From Synechococcus sp. WH 7803 (GTDB lineage: Bacteria; Cyanobacteriota; Cyanobacteriia; PCC-6307; Cyanobiaceae), in contig CT971583.1 in NCBI GenBank assembly GCA_000063505.1, positions 1,333,918-1,397,917 of the forward strand: DNA of 64,000 bases. The letters run 5' to 3'. The position numbers were made by a program, and so were the translations under genes. The notes under the pieces are model-generated. The model saw only the letters and a program-made list of their open reading frames with translations. It was not told where the DNA came from and made no database searches. This document shows, one piece after another, positions 8,768 through 17,466 of this stretch. Positions within the stretch are counted from its first letter, which is position 1, and each line of letters begins with the position of its first letter.

Positions 8768-9004
8768 ATGGCCGTCCCCCGGGAAAACCAGGTGAAGCTG
8801 ACGGTCTCCGTTCCGCCGAGCCTGCACGTCTTATTGCGCAGCTGGGCTCTCTGCGAGGGGCGAGAGCTCACCAGCGTTGTTTTGCAGTGCGTTGAGTTGT
8901 CGGTGCGCCAACTGAAAAGCAACGGGTCCATTCCTGCGGGTGCGATCCGCAATTACGAGATGGCTTGCGAAGAGCGCCTCACCGCTGGCGGAGCACTGTC
9001 ATGA
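8768..9004 (+). CDS. ribbon-helix-helix (CopG/Arc-like) small protein
   Basis: 78 residues. Predicted layout: one beta strand QVKLTVSVP (about 8-16), helix A PSLHVLLRSWALCEG, a turn at RELTS, then helix B VVLQCVELSVRQL. This is the RHH order, in which strands of a dimer contact DNA. The ~25-residue tail is polar. It overlaps the next gene by 4 bp (ATGA at 9001-9004), so the two are translationally coupled. Repressor plus coupled partner is also the arrangement of RHH-antitoxin operons, but the partner shows no toxin motif I recognise. RHH is a fold-level reading without a family hit. Confidence 0.6.
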   Translation: MAVPRENQVKLTVSVPPSLHVLLRSWALCEGRELTSVVLQCVELSVRQLKSNGSIPAGAIRNYEMACEERLTAGGALS

Positions 9005-9402
9005 CCTTGATGCAAGCCACCCTTGAGCAGGCCTTGTTGGCCCCGTGCATGGAGGCGGTGATCGCCGTGACCGAGCGGTATCAGTTTCTGGAGGATCACC
9101 AGGGTGCACGCGTGTTCACCGCCTACCGGGAGATCGACCACGTGATCCAGCTGGGCTTCAGTGAAGACCTTGGGGGACAGACCCTCGACCTGGAAAATCG
9201 CGGATTTCAACTCCTGGAAGCGCGGGAGGGAACCCGACGGGAACATCGCCTGCTGATGCTCACATTGAAAGAAATCGGTTACGCGCCCCACTACAACCCT
9301 GAGTTCTTCCAGGCTTCAAAAGGCCTGCTACGCCATCTCAGAAATCTGGGATGGCCGCTCGGCGAGCTTGCTCAGCTGCTCAAAAGCCAACGCACGCACT
9401 AA
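9001..9402 (+). CDS. unrecognised 133-aa partner of the RHH protein
   Basis: Start ATG 9001 overlaps the RHH gene's TGA. The product is soluble, acidic-to-neutral and mostly helical: MTLMQATLEQALLAPCMEA..., with a central IDHVIQLGFSEDLGGQTLDL and ENRGFQLLEAREGTRREHRL, then a basic C-terminal LLRHLRNLGWPLGELAQLLK. No catalytic motif, signal peptide or membrane span. It may be a regulator partner, an RHH cofactor or, less likely, a toxin. Its end overlaps the next convergent gene by 4 bp. Confidence 0.6.
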   Translation: MTLMQATLEQALLAPCMEAVIAVTERYQFLEDHQGARVFTAYREIDHVIQLGFSEDLGGQTLDLENRGFQLLEAREGTRREHRLLMLTLKEIGYAPHYNPEFFQASKGLLRHLRNLGWPLGELAQLLKSQRTH

Positions 9403-9674
9403 TCACGCCGACGGCGGCGGATTCCGCGACCGATGAAATCACAATCCAAGGGGGACAGTTCCCCGATTCGGCAAGCTTGATCCAGCACGGCTTGCCGCTG
9501 CGATGGAGTCTGGGCATCGTGCTTTTCGAGAACATCCCTCACCGCGGGTGTGATCAGGCGCTGGCGCTGAAGCTCATCCAAGCTTTGGGCCCACGCAGTC
9601 GCGCTCCATCCTTGGCCATCAGTGCTGATCAGCACCCCCACCATCAGCAGCAGCCAGCGCAAGCGCATCAGCAT
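9399..9674 (-). CDS. small exported protein, about 91 aa
   Basis: From ATG 9674 the product starts MLMRLRWLLLMVGVLIS and has a signal peptide ending near ATAWAQS. The mature part (SLDELQRQRLITPAVRDVLE...) is helical, with two cysteines (QACRIGELSPLDCDF) and an Arg-rich end. ATG 9668 is an equally possible start, and a longer frame to 9719 adds residues before the signal. GGCGAG precedes ATG 9674. It is followed in the same direction by nothing close; the next gene is convergent. Function unknown. Confidence 0.55.
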   Translation of the reverse strand: MLMRLRWLLLMVGVLISTDGQGWSATAWAQSLDELQRQRLITPAVRDVLEKHDAQTPSQRQAVLDQACRIGELSPLDCDFIGRGIRRRRRD

Positions 9675-9685
9675 CTCGCCACGGG

Positions 9686-9931
9686 TCAGAAGGTCTCTCC
9701 GATGCCTGGGCCATACCAACCGTCAGGCCAGAAATCATCGTCGTAATCCACACTCCACTGATTTTTGGGAATCGGTCCCGATGTCGGTTGGGTGCCATCC
9801 AGACAGCCATCCGCCGTGGTGAAGCCACTGGAAAACGCTTCACAGGTCACAGGGTCCTGCTGCGCCAGGGCTGGCAACACATGAAGAACCGCGGCCAAAG
9901 CCACAACGACAATGCGCATGCCCGATCTCAT
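9686..9931 (-). CDS. small exported protein, about 81 aa
   Basis: Start taken as ATG 9931 (MRSGMRIVVVALAAVLHVL) or 9919. Signal peptide ends near PALAQQD. The mature ~50 residues include two cysteines (VTCEAF, DGCLDG) and an acidic aromatic tail SVDYDDDFWPDGWYG. It lies 23 bp downstream of the GDSL hydrolase gene and 11 bp upstream of another small exported protein, in the same direction, so the three probably form one transcript. No family recognised. Confidence 0.5.
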   Translation of the reverse strand: MRSGMRIVVVALAAVLHVLPALAQQDPVTCEAFSSGFTTADGCLDGTQPTSGPIPKNQWSVDYDDDFWPDGWYGPGIGETF

Positions 9932-9954
9932 CACTGCTGGGATTCTGATGGGCG

Positions 9955-10623
9955 TCAGGTCCAAGTGAGCTGTGTCTGCAACTCCAGACCTGCCCAACGC
10001 TGGAGGGCACCCCACGAGCGAACCCGCTGCTCGATCCAGTGGTGACCGGCACTGTTGAGGTGAATCCCATCGGGCTCAATCCAGCCAAGCCAACCCGGCT
10101 CTGCCTGCATGGCTGCGTGGAGAGGCAAAAAAGGAACATCCACCTCAAGACAGGCCTCTTCAATCTGAGCTTCATGCACAGCGATGTCGTGGTTGCTGTA
10201 CCAGAGGCAGTCGGCAAACGGCATCACCTGTTCATCCACTGCCGAGAGGCCAAGTACAAACACCTGGGTACGCGCTGTCATGGCGTGCAGCAACTGTTCG
10301 TACCCGAAGCGCAAGGCCTGAGCCTCGAGCGGCTGCCGGCCGTCGGCACGACCAACCCTGGCTGAATCGTTAAGCCCCACGGCCAGCAGCAAAGCCTTCG
10401 GCTGTTGGCGTCGAAGCTCACCACGACAGGCCCACTCCGCTTCCCATCGTTGCGACACCGACTCCAGACCGTCACCACGAATCCCCAGTGGATAGATCAC
10501 CGGTGCATCGGGCAGCGCCATCCAGGCACGCCGTAAGCGCTCGCACCAGCCACCCCCCTCGGTGTCTCCCCAACCGACCACGCCGCTGTCACCAATCACC
10601 ACCAGTTGACGGGGATGGCGCAT
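9955..10623 (-). CDS. GDSL/SGNH-family hydrolase
   Basis: 222 residues. Block I is VVIGDSGVVGWGD with nucleophile Ser13, block III is GLND (83-86), and block V is DGIHLNSAGH with Asp185 and His188, so the Ser-Asp-His triad and oxyanion residues are complete. No signal peptide, so probably cytoplasmic. Family members act as esterases, lipases or thioesterases; the substrate cannot be read from sequence. It lies 25 bp upstream (gene order) of phnE's end in the opposite-neighbour sense: both are minus-strand with 25 bp between them, so it may belong to the end of the phn transcript. Confidence 0.85.
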   Translation of the reverse strand: MRHPRQLVVIGDSGVVGWGDTEGGGWCERLRRAWMALPDAPVIYPLGIRGDGLESVSQRWEAEWACRGELRRQQPKALLLAVGLNDSARVGRADGRQPLEAQALRFGYEQLLHAMTARTQVFVLGLSAVDEQVMPFADCLWYSNHDIAVHEAQIEEACLEVDVPFLPLHAAMQAEPGWLGWIEPDGIHLNSAGHHWIEQRVRSWGALQRWAGLELQTQLTWT

Positions 10624-10648
10624 GGATTCCGTCGCTCACATCGGGTGA

Positions 10649-12178
10649 TCAGCTTTGCAGCCAGCGGGTCCGGCATTGATCGCTGAGCCACTCCCCGAGC
10701 AGGGTGATCAGGGCATAGGCCCCAATCAACACCACAACAGCATCCCAGTGAAAGGAGCTGAGCGATTCCAGTAATTGCCAACCCAGTCCACTGCCACCGA
10801 TCAGGCCCACCACAACCGTCTCCCGCAGAATCACATCCGTGCGATAGGCCCCGTAAGCCAGATACCCAGGGCTGCGCGGCGTGAACAGGCCATAGAGCCA
10901 GCCGAGCCGTGCTGACGCTCCAGAGGTGGCCATGGCCTGTTGTTGATCAACAGACTGCTGCTCCAGTTCTTCGCGCAACAGACGTCCCATCACCCCGCCG
11001 TTGTGCAATCCAAGCGCCAGCGCACCGATCGCAAGGGTTGGACGGTTGCTGAGCAGCAGAAGCAACACGGTCAGCGGTGGGGGGATGAGACGCAGCAGCG
11101 CCCAGGCAGGATTGAGAGCCACCTGCCAAAACCGCGAGGGGGCCAGCAACATCGCCAGTGGGGGGAGGCCAATCGCAATCCCAGCAGCCAGCACGGTGAG
11201 CAGGAGCGTCTCAACGATCAGCGGCAACCAGGGAAGCTCTGCAGCTGCTTGCGTAAGACCGCGCCAGTCCGGCAGCGCCAGTCCTTGCCAAACGACAATT
11301 CCTGAATCCGGCAGCAGCACCTGCAGCCAGAGGCCTCCTGCCATCCCCGCCACAATCACCCCCGCAAGGAAGAGACACAGGCGTCGCTGGCCAGCCTGGG
11401 CCTTGCGGGTTTGACGTCGCCAAAGCGTGAGCAGCAGCTCGAGAGCAACACTGAGGAGTCCCAGCATCCACAGCCCACTCCAGAGCTCTCTGAACTGAAG
11501 CGACTGCAGGCTGAGCTGCAGATCAGTGCCCAGGCCTCCCAAGCCAAAAACGCCCAAAAGCGTGGCACTGCGCAGAGCACACTCCAGGCGGTAGCCGCCA
11601 TAACTCATCAACACGGTGCCCATTGCGGGAGACAGTGCCGTGAAACAGGCGGCCAGGGGGGGTGCACCACCCTGCAACAGAGCCTGAAGCCTGGTTGGAT
11701 CGAGCGCCTCCAGCTGATCACGCCACACCCGAGCCACCAGGGCCGCATAGGGAATCGTGATCGCTGCGACCGCCACCGCAGGATGCAAGCCAAGAACCTG
11801 AAGGAGCAGCAGTCCCCAGATCAGTTCGTGCACCGATCGAGGCAGTGCCAGGGAGCGACGCAGAATCAATGCTGGCCAGGTTGGCCAATTCCACGTTTGC
11901 AACAGCCGTTCTGAGGCACAACAGCCAAGCAGCACCCCAAGAACCAAGCTGAGGCTCCAGCCAGCCAGAGCCATCGCCAGCGTGACCTGCAGCGCACTGA
12001 ACAGAGCTGTGAGCAGCGCTGGGTCCAGGGATGGATGCACTGCTGCCGCGAGACATGTCAACAAGATCTCCACGCCGCCGGCATGAAGTCCGGCAACAAC
12101 GGTGATCAACACCGGCAGCAAGGCCAGAGCTGGCAGCAGGGCAAGCGCGGGTGCACTGGGCCGGGGCAACGCCATCAC
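10649..12178 (-). CDS. phnE: PhnE-type ABC permease, two permease domains fused
   Basis: 509 residues, about twice a single PhnE permease (roughly 260-290). Two copies of the binding-protein-dependent permease signature are visible: GYRLECALRSATLLGVFG then GGLGTDL in the first half, and GAYRTDVILRETVVVGLIG then GSGLGWQL in the second. The transporter could therefore be built from one fused permease chain instead of two subunits. It overlaps phnC by 4 bp. Substrate class is phosphonate, phosphite or phosphate; no phn lyase genes are in this window to decide. Confidence 0.88.
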   Translation of the reverse strand: MMALPRPSAPALALLPALALLPVLITVVAGLHAGGVEILLTCLAAAVHPSLDPALLTALFSALQVTLAMALAGWSLSLVLGVLLGCCASERLLQTWNWPTWPALILRRSLALPRSVHELIWGLLLLQVLGLHPAVAVAAITIPYAALVARVWRDQLEALDPTRLQALLQGGAPPLAACFTALSPAMGTVLMSYGGYRLECALRSATLLGVFGLGGLGTDLQLSLQSLQFRELWSGLWMLGLLSVALELLLTLWRRQTRKAQAGQRRLCLFLAGVIVAGMAGGLWLQVLLPDSGIVVWQGLALPDWRGLTQAAAELPWLPLIVETLLLTVLAAGIAIGLPPLAMLLAPSRFWQVALNPAWALLRLIPPPLTVLLLLLSNRPTLAIGALALGLHNGGVMGRLLREELEQQSVDQQQAMATSGASARLGWLYGLFTPRSPGYLAYGAYRTDVILRETVVVGLIGGSGLGWQLLESLSSFHWDAVVVLIGAYALITLLGEWLSDQCRTRWLQS

Positions 12179-12933
12179 AGTGCGTAGAGATCCTCAAGGT
12201 CTGCAGGCATCACAGCGGTCGCCGGAGCGTCGATGCGCAAACGTCCTTCGCGCAGGGCGAGAACTCGATCAAAACGATGGATCAAATCCGGGCGATGCAG
12301 CGACACCACCACCGCTTGCGCACCATGGATCAGGGAGCCATCGGCGTTCTTCTCCAGAAGGCGATCGAGCACTTCAGCGGCAATGGCTGGATCCAGGCTG
12401 GCCAGGGGCTCATCAGCCAAAAGCAGAGACGGTTGTTGCCGGAACAATCGGGCCAGAGCAACCCGTTGCCGTTGACCACCCGATAGCTGCTGGACGGGGC
12501 GATCCAGACCTTCGGGAGCCAGAACCTGAGGATCCAATCCAGCCTGACGCAAGCACTGCAAACAAGGCGCTGCACCGATGGTGAACAGAAGATTCGCCAG
12601 CGCCCAGGGCAGTCCACGCCGGCCCAGCACGCCGGCATTGATGTTCTGGCCAACACTGAGCTCCTCAATCAAGCGCAGGTCCTGCCAAAGGGTGCCGATT
12701 TCACAGCGCTGACGGCGCGTGCGCTGCCGAAGACTCTTGCCGCGCCAGAGGACCGTTCCCTGGTGCGGAGTCAGGCTGCCATTGATCACGGAAATCAGTG
12801 AGCTCTTTCCGGCACCGCTGGGCCCCAGAAGGGCCACGCGCTCACCGCGATGGATGCGCAACGACAGGTTGAAGAGCCGGTCTCTCCGAGAGCCGGCCAA
12901 CCGCACCTGTTCAAGCTGGAGCAGAGAACTCAA
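12175..12933 (-). CDS. phnC: PhnC-type ABC transporter ATP-binding protein
   Basis: 252 residues with Walker A GPSGAGKSS (37-45), ABC signature LSGGQ (150-154), Walker B LLLADEP (170-176) and a D-loop ASLD. Residues 57-120 include the Arg-rich TRRQRCEIGTLWQDL block typical of PhnC. It overlaps both phnD (4 bp) and phnE (4 bp), giving a tightly coupled phnD-phnC-phnE order, which is the order seen in picocyanobacteria. Energises uptake of phosphonates or phosphite at the inner membrane. Confidence 0.9.
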   Translation of the reverse strand: MSSLLQLEQVRLAGSRRDRLFNLSLRIHRGERVALLGPSGAGKSSLISVINGSLTPHQGTVLWRGKSLRQRTRRQRCEIGTLWQDLRLIEELSVGQNINAGVLGRRGLPWALANLLFTIGAAPCLQCLRQAGLDPQVLAPEGLDRPVQQLSGGQRQRVALARLFRQQPSLLLADEPLASLDPAIAAEVLDRLLEKNADGSLIHGAQAVVVSLHRPDLIHRFDRVLALREGRLRIDAPATAVMPADLEDLYAL

Positions 12934-13829
12934 CGAATCTTGCCGAGCTGGCGACCCACCGTCTCGATCGGCTTGTACTGGCTGGCCTCGGCGGGAATGA
13001 AGCGCTTGGCAGCAAACAGTTCAAGAATCGTGGCCTGGCGAGGGGTGGATGGCTGAATGGCCAGAATCGCCTTCTGCAGGCGCGTTGTGAATCCCGAACC
13101 AAAGCGTTGATCCAGATCAGGGCGTGCCACCCAGTGGTAATCCACATACTCAGGGGTTCGCCAGATCACGCGCACCTTGTCGGTGTTCACCCGCCCCTGC
13201 TTGAGCGCCGACGTCCACACCTGCTCGTTCAGGGCACCTGCCTGGTAGGCCCCGCTTTGCACCAAGGCGATGGTGGCGTCATGACTGCCACTGAAGCCGG
13301 CCCGTCCCCCACTGAACTGACTGGGTGAGACGCCGGCTTTCGCCAGGAAATGCTGAGGCATCAACCGTCCAGACGTTGAACTCTCCGAGCCAAAGGTGAA
13401 TCGCTTTCCGCGCAGACTGGTGAGACCGTTAATCGACTGAATCGGCTGAAGATCCGCTGAGGTATTGGCAATGAACACACTGCGGAAGCGGGCGTCAATA
13501 TCCCTCTGCGCCAAAACCTTGGCCCCAGACGTCTGAAGCCGCGCCTGAACACCGGTCAAACCTCCAAACCACACCAGATCGAGGCCTCCGGTCCGAAAGG
13601 CACTCACAGCGGCCGGGTAGTTGCTGACGGGTACGTAGCGAACGGTCACCTTCAGACGATCGCTGAGCTCATCGGCAAGCTGTCCGTAGAGACGATTCAA
13701 ACGCTCGGGGTTCTGATCAGGGATGGCGCCGACGCGCAGCGCCGGTTTGGCAATCGACGGCAGAACCGACACTCCCTGGCAGAGAAGCAATGCCAATAAG
13801 GCGACGGCCCCACGTTCTCGGCTGGGCAT
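12930..13829 (-). CDS. phnD: PhnD-type periplasmic phosphonate/phosphite-binding protein
   Basis: 299 residues from ATG 13829, which begins a clear signal peptide (MPSRERGAVALLALLLCQG, cleavage near residue 27); a longer frame adds 60 unlikely residues. Family landmarks are LVWFGGLTGV (85-94), the phosphorus-oxyanion loop SSTSGRLMP (150-158) and GSHDATIALVQSG. Ser/Thr residues of the SSTSG loop contact the phosph(on)ate group in PhnD structures. Its start is 43 bp after the aspC stop, so it may be read through from aspC as well as from a local promoter. Prochlorococcus PhnD1 relatives bind phosphite, so phosphite is a live alternative to phosphonate. Confidence 0.9.
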   Translation of the reverse strand: MPSRERGAVALLALLLCQGVSVLPSIAKPALRVGAIPDQNPERLNRLYGQLADELSDRLKVTVRYVPVSNYPAAVSAFRTGGLDLVWFGGLTGVQARLQTSGAKVLAQRDIDARFRSVFIANTSADLQPIQSINGLTSLRGKRFTFGSESSTSGRLMPQHFLAKAGVSPSQFSGGRAGFSGSHDATIALVQSGAYQAGALNEQVWTSALKQGRVNTDKVRVIWRTPEYVDYHWVARPDLDQRFGSGFTTRLQKAILAIQPSTPRQATILELFAAKRFIPAEASQYKPIETVGRQLGKIR

Positions 13830-13872
13830 GGGTGAGCTGGAATGAAAAGGGAAGAGCAGCAAGCTGCAGGCG

Positions 13873-15051
13873 TTAACCAGCCTTGAGCAAGCGATTGAGG
13901 CGATGCAAGCCATCAGTGATCGTCTCACGCGACACCGCACAAGACAGTCGAATGCAGCGGTCATCACCGAAGGCCGCGCCAGGAACGATCGCCAACCCTT
14001 CCTCTTCAAGGGCCCTGCGGCAGAAGTTCATGGAATCGCCACAACCGTCAGGCAGCTGAGGGAATGCATAGAACGCGCCTTGGGGCGGCACCAAGGTGAT
14101 TCCGTCCATCGCCTGCAGGCCTGACACGAGAAAGGATCGGCGGCGGTTGTAGCTCTCAGCCATCGTCTGAACGCAGTCCCGAGGACCCGTTAGCGCAGCA
14201 ACAGCCCCCTGTTGGGCAAAACTGCAGACATTGCTGGTGCTCTGGCTCTGGAGTGCCGAAGCCGCTTTAATCACGGATTCGGGCCCGCTGAGATACCCCA
14301 AGCGCCAGCCGGTCATCGCCCACCCCTTGGCGAAGCCGTTCACCATGAAGCAGCGGTCTTGCAGATCAGGAGCAAGGGAGGCAAAGCTGTGGTGGGTGAC
14401 GCCGTCTTCGAGGAGGTACTCATAGATCTCGTCGCTCATGACCACGAGCCGCGGGTGACGACGCATTAACTCCGCAATCGACAGAAGTTCATCGCGGCTG
14501 AGCACCCGGCCTGTGGGATTGCCAGGAGAATTGATGACCAGCACCCGCGAGGCCGGCGTGATCGCGGCGTCAAGCGCATTGAGATCAAGGCGGAAGCCGT
14601 CGGCGGCCGACGACGGAACCGCAACCGGACGGGCACCAGCGAGGCGGGCGATCTCCGGATAACTGAGCCAGTACGGCGCAGGAATCAACACCTCGTCGCC
14701 TGGGTTCAGCAGAACCTGGAACAGGTTGTAGATCGCCTGCTTCCCGCCGTTGGTGACCAGAACCTCGGCCGCTGACGTTGGAATTCCGTTCTCGCTGGTG
14801 ATCTTGTTGGCGATCAGCTCACGCAGATGGGGATCCCCGGCGGCAGGACCGTAACGGGTCATGCCGTTTCTCAAGGCCTCAACGGAAGCCTCCACGATGA
14901 AATCGGGAGTATCGAAATCAGGCTCACCGGCGCTGAGGCTGCAGATGTCGCGACCCTCCTTCTGCAGGGCCTTGGCCCGAGCGCTGATCGCCAGCGTGAG
15001 CGAAGGCTGCAGGGCTTCGGCCCGGCTGGATAGAGAGAGCGGGCGTGACAT
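13873..15051 (-). CDS. aspC: aspartate aminotransferase (class I PLP aminotransferase)
   Basis: 392 residues. Substrate region AGEPDFDTP (41-49), the NSPGNPTG block (174-181), SDEIYEYL (206-213) and the Schiff-base lysine Lys242 in NGFAKGWAMTGWR match the class I gamma (thermophile/cyanobacterial) aspartate aminotransferases. Interconverts aspartate and 2-oxoglutarate with oxaloacetate and glutamate; some relatives also use prephenate. It is the first gene of the minus-strand run into phnDCE. Confidence 0.92.
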   Translation of the reverse strand: MSRPLSLSSRAEALQPSLTLAISARAKALQKEGRDICSLSAGEPDFDTPDFIVEASVEALRNGMTRYGPAAGDPHLRELIANKITSENGIPTSAAEVLVTNGGKQAIYNLFQVLLNPGDEVLIPAPYWLSYPEIARLAGARPVAVPSSAADGFRLDLNALDAAITPASRVLVINSPGNPTGRVLSRDELLSIAELMRRHPRLVVMSDEIYEYLLEDGVTHHSFASLAPDLQDRCFMVNGFAKGWAMTGWRLGYLSGPESVIKAASALQSQSTSNVCSFAQQGAVAALTGPRDCVQTMAESYNRRRSFLVSGLQAMDGITLVPPQGAFYAFPQLPDGCGDSMNFCRRALEEEGLAIVPGAAFGDDRCIRLSCAVSRETITDGLHRLNRLLKAG

Positions 15052-15172
15052 CGGCGCGGCACCCCTCCAGTGGATGCGCAGGTACGAAAGTCCTCATCCT
15101 GCCTGATGTGGTGTCACAGACAACCAAGCACGGATGCAAAAGGGCCGTCCTCCCAGGGAGCAGCATGGAGAG

Positions 15173-15586
15173 ATGCACAGCTCAAAGCCCTCTGTCAGCT
15201 GGGTCCTGGCCGCGCGGGACCCTCACAAGCTGGCGAATTTTTATGCAGGACTTCTTCAGACCGAAGCCCAAACGGGACTGGCGGACCACCACTGGATCGT
15301 TCCCTTGCCGTCGGGAGGGTCGCTGCAGATCTACACGCCCTCGAGGCATCGGCCCTGGCCGGCCTCAGGCGCTGTGCTGGCACCTTGTCTGCAGCGGGTC
15401 ACCTGCCACAACCCCCTTGAAGACCTTCGCTGCTGGAGAGCTGAGGTCCTCGCCATGGGCGGATCCAGCCCGGAGGAACCCCGCCAGGAATCCTTCGGCG
15501 CAGAGTGCTGGTTAACGGATCCCGAGGGGCAGCGCTTTTTGCTTCTGGTCACGCAAGCAAAGGAACCAACCGAGGAGGCGATGTGA
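15173..15586 (+). CDS. glyoxalase/VOC-family protein
   Basis: 137 residues from ATG 15173 (MHSSKPSVSWVLAARDPHKL); an upstream ATG at 15134 is less likely. The opening SWVLAARDPHKLANFYAGLL followed by a central strand set and ECWLTDPEGQRFLLL at the end is the one-module VOC layout. Metal-binding residues are not obvious, so it may be a binding protein or need dimerisation for a full site. Its stop overlaps the uracil-DNA glycosylase start (GTGA), so the two are coupled. Confidence 0.7.
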   Translation: MHSSKPSVSWVLAARDPHKLANFYAGLLQTEAQTGLADHHWIVPLPSGGSLQIYTPSRHRPWPASGAVLAPCLQRVTCHNPLEDLRCWRAEVLAMGGSSPEEPRQESFGAECWLTDPEGQRFLLLVTQAKEPTEEAM

Positions 15587-16158
15587 ACGCGCTCGACGCC
15601 TTGAAAAGCCAATGTGCAGCTTGCCAGTGCTGTGATCTCGCGTATCACCGGAATCAGGTTGTGGTCGGTAGAGGGAATCCAGGGGCCGATCTGATGCTGA
15701 TCGGCGAAGCACCCGGAGCCGACGAGGACAGCCAAGGGCTTCCCTTCGTTGGCCGCTCAGGCCGCCTTCTCAGTGAACTCCTCGAGGCAGCAGAACTGGA
15801 TGAAGAGCAAGACCTCCACATCTGCAATGTGATCAAGTGCAGGCCACCCAACAATCGAAAGCCCACGTCCAACGAAATCAAGCAGTGCAGACCCTGGCTG
15901 GAGGAACAGATTGCCTTGGTGAATCCTTCCTTGGTGCTCTTGGCAGGGGCGACGGCCCTGCAGGCTTTGCTGGGGATCAAAAGTGGAATCAGCAAGCTGA
16001 GAGGCCAATGGCATGAGCAGGAGGGCAAGGCCTTCATGCCGGTGTTCCATCCCTCCTATCTCCTGCGATTTGGATCGCGGGAAGAGGGTTCTCCCCGTGC
16101 CCTCACCCTCCAGGATTTTCAGGAGGCGAAACGCAGGCTCAGCGCACTGAGGGGATAG
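15583..16158 (+). CDS. family 4-type uracil-DNA glycosylase with [4Fe-4S] cluster
   Basis: 191 residues from GTG 15583. Motif [10 protein letters not shown] (41-49) followed by GLPFVGRSG, motif B HPSYLLR near residue 160, and a cysteine set fitting the cluster (CxxC at 11-14 or 14-17, then Cys86 and Cys102, with the 15-residue gap typical of the family). Removes uracil from DNA to start base-excision repair. Start chosen because the frame's earlier part runs over the VOC gene without homology. Sometimes annotated as phage SPO1 DNA-polymerase-related. Confidence 0.88.
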   Translation: MNALDALKSQCAACQCCDLAYHRNQVVVGRGNPGADLMLIGEAPGADEDSQGLPFVGRSGRLLSELLEAAELDEEQDLHICNVIKCRPPNNRKPTSNEIKQCRPWLEEQIALVNPSLVLLAGATALQALLGIKSGISKLRGQWHEQEGKAFMPVFHPSYLLRFGSREEGSPRALTLQDFQEAKRRLSALRG

Positions 16159-16194
16159 TTATGCGATGGTTTGGCCAAGGTCCCTGAACGATCC

Positions 16195-17430
16195 ATGACC
16201 GGCACCCTGGCCACCGCTTCTCAGACCGGCAACGACACCGCTCGGAATCAGCGCTACGACACGGTGATCCATCGACGCCGGACCCGCACCGTGATGGTGG
16301 GTGACGTGCCGATTGGCAGTGAGCATCCGGTCGCCGTTCAGTCGATGATCAATGAAGACACCCTCGATATTGAGGGTGCTGTTGCCGGCATCCGCCGACT
16401 TGCTGATGCCGGCTGCGAGATTGTTCGCGTCACCACACCCTCCATGGCGCACGCCAAGGCCATGGGAGACATCCGCGCCGCTTTGAGAGCGCAAGGCTGT
16501 GGTGTTCCCCTCGTTGCCGACGTGCACCACAACGGCATCCGCATTGCCCTCGAAGTCGCGAAGCACGTTGACAAGGTGCGCATCAATCCAGGGCTGTTTG
16601 TGTTCGACAAACCCGACCCGGGTCGGCAGGACTTCAGCCGTGAGGAATTCGAAGCCATCGGTCGACGCATCAAAGATGACTTCGCTCCTCTTGTGGAGGT
16701 GCTCAAGACGCAGAACAAGGCCCTGCGCATTGGCGTGAACCATGGATCCCTAGCCGAACGCATGTTGTTCACCTACGGCGACACGCCCGAGGGAATGGTG
16801 GAATCCGCCATGGAATTCGTGCGTCTCTGCGATGAACTCGACTTCCACAACATCGTGATTTCGATGAAAGCCTCCCGCGCTCCGGTGATGTTGGCGGCAT
16901 ACCGCCTGATGGCCGACACTCTGGATCGCGAGGGCTTCCACTACCCCCTTCACCTTGGCGTGACCGAAGCGGGTGACGGCGACTACGGACGCATCAAGAG
17001 CACCGCCGGGATCGCCACGCTTCTGGCAGAGGGCCTCGGGGACACAATCCGGGTGTCACTCACCGAAGCACCCGAAAAAGAAATTCCTGTCTGCTTCTCA
17101 ATCCTGCAAGCCCTGGGATTGCGCAAAACGATGGTGGAATACGTGGCGTGCCCAAGCTGCGGTCGCACTTTGTTTAATCTTGAGGAGGTGCTTAATCAGG
17201 TGCGGGATGCCACATCCCACCTCACCGGTCTCGACATCGCCGTGATGGGTTGCATTGTGAACGGCCCAGGCGAGATGGCAGATGCTGACTACGGTTATGT
17301 GGGAAAAACCCCTGGAATCATCTCCCTGTACAGGGGGCGTGAAGAGATCCGCAAGGTGCCGGAAACCGAAGGGGTTGAAGCACTGATCCAGCTCATCAAG
17401 GACGATGGACGCTGGGTGGATCCCGCCTGA
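16195..17430 (+). CDS. ispG: 4-hydroxy-3-methylbut-2-enyl diphosphate synthase (IspG/GcpE)
   Basis: 411 residues. Penultimate step of the MEP isoprenoid pathway, feeding chlorophyll phytyl, carotenoid and quinone synthesis; in cyanobacteria electrons come from ferredoxin. Cluster ligands Cys319 and Cys322 (ACPSCGRTL) and Cys353 with Glu360 (GCIVNGPGE) are all present; the N-terminal barrel carries [24 protein letters not shown] in parts. I prefer ATG 16195 ([10 protein letters not shown]) over an upstream TTG 16171. It is followed by ctpA 36 bp later. Confidence 0.95.
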   Translation: MTGTLATASQTGNDTARNQRYDTVIHRRRTRTVMVGDVPIGSEHPVAVQSMINEDTLDIEGAVAGIRRLADAGCEIVRVTTPSMAHAKAMGDIRAALRAQGCGVPLVADVHHNGIRIALEVAKHVDKVRINPGLFVFDKPDPGRQDFSREEFEAIGRRIKDDFAPLVEVLKTQNKALRIGVNHGSLAERMLFTYGDTPEGMVESAMEFVRLCDELDFHNIVISMKASRAPVMLAAYRLMADTLDREGFHYPLHLGVTEAGDGDYGRIKSTAGIATLLAEGLGDTIRVSLTEAPEKEIPVCFSILQALGLRKTMVEYVACPSCGRTLFNLEEVLNQVRDATSHLTGLDIAVMGCIVNGPGEMADADYGYVGKTPGIISLYRGREEIRKVPETEGVEALIQLIKDDGRWVDPA

Positions 17431-17440
17431 TGTCGTTACT

Positions 17441-17460
17441 CTGAAGAATCAGTCCTTCAG
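17441..17460 (+). other. small inverted repeat between ispG and ctpA
   Basis: CTGAAG (17441-17446) pairs with CTTCAG (17455-17460) around an 8-base loop, ending 6 bp before the ctpA ATG. No T-run follows, so it is not a convincing terminator; a weak mRNA hairpin before the ctpA start is the alternative. Confidence 0.25.
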
Positions 17461-17466
17461 GACGTT

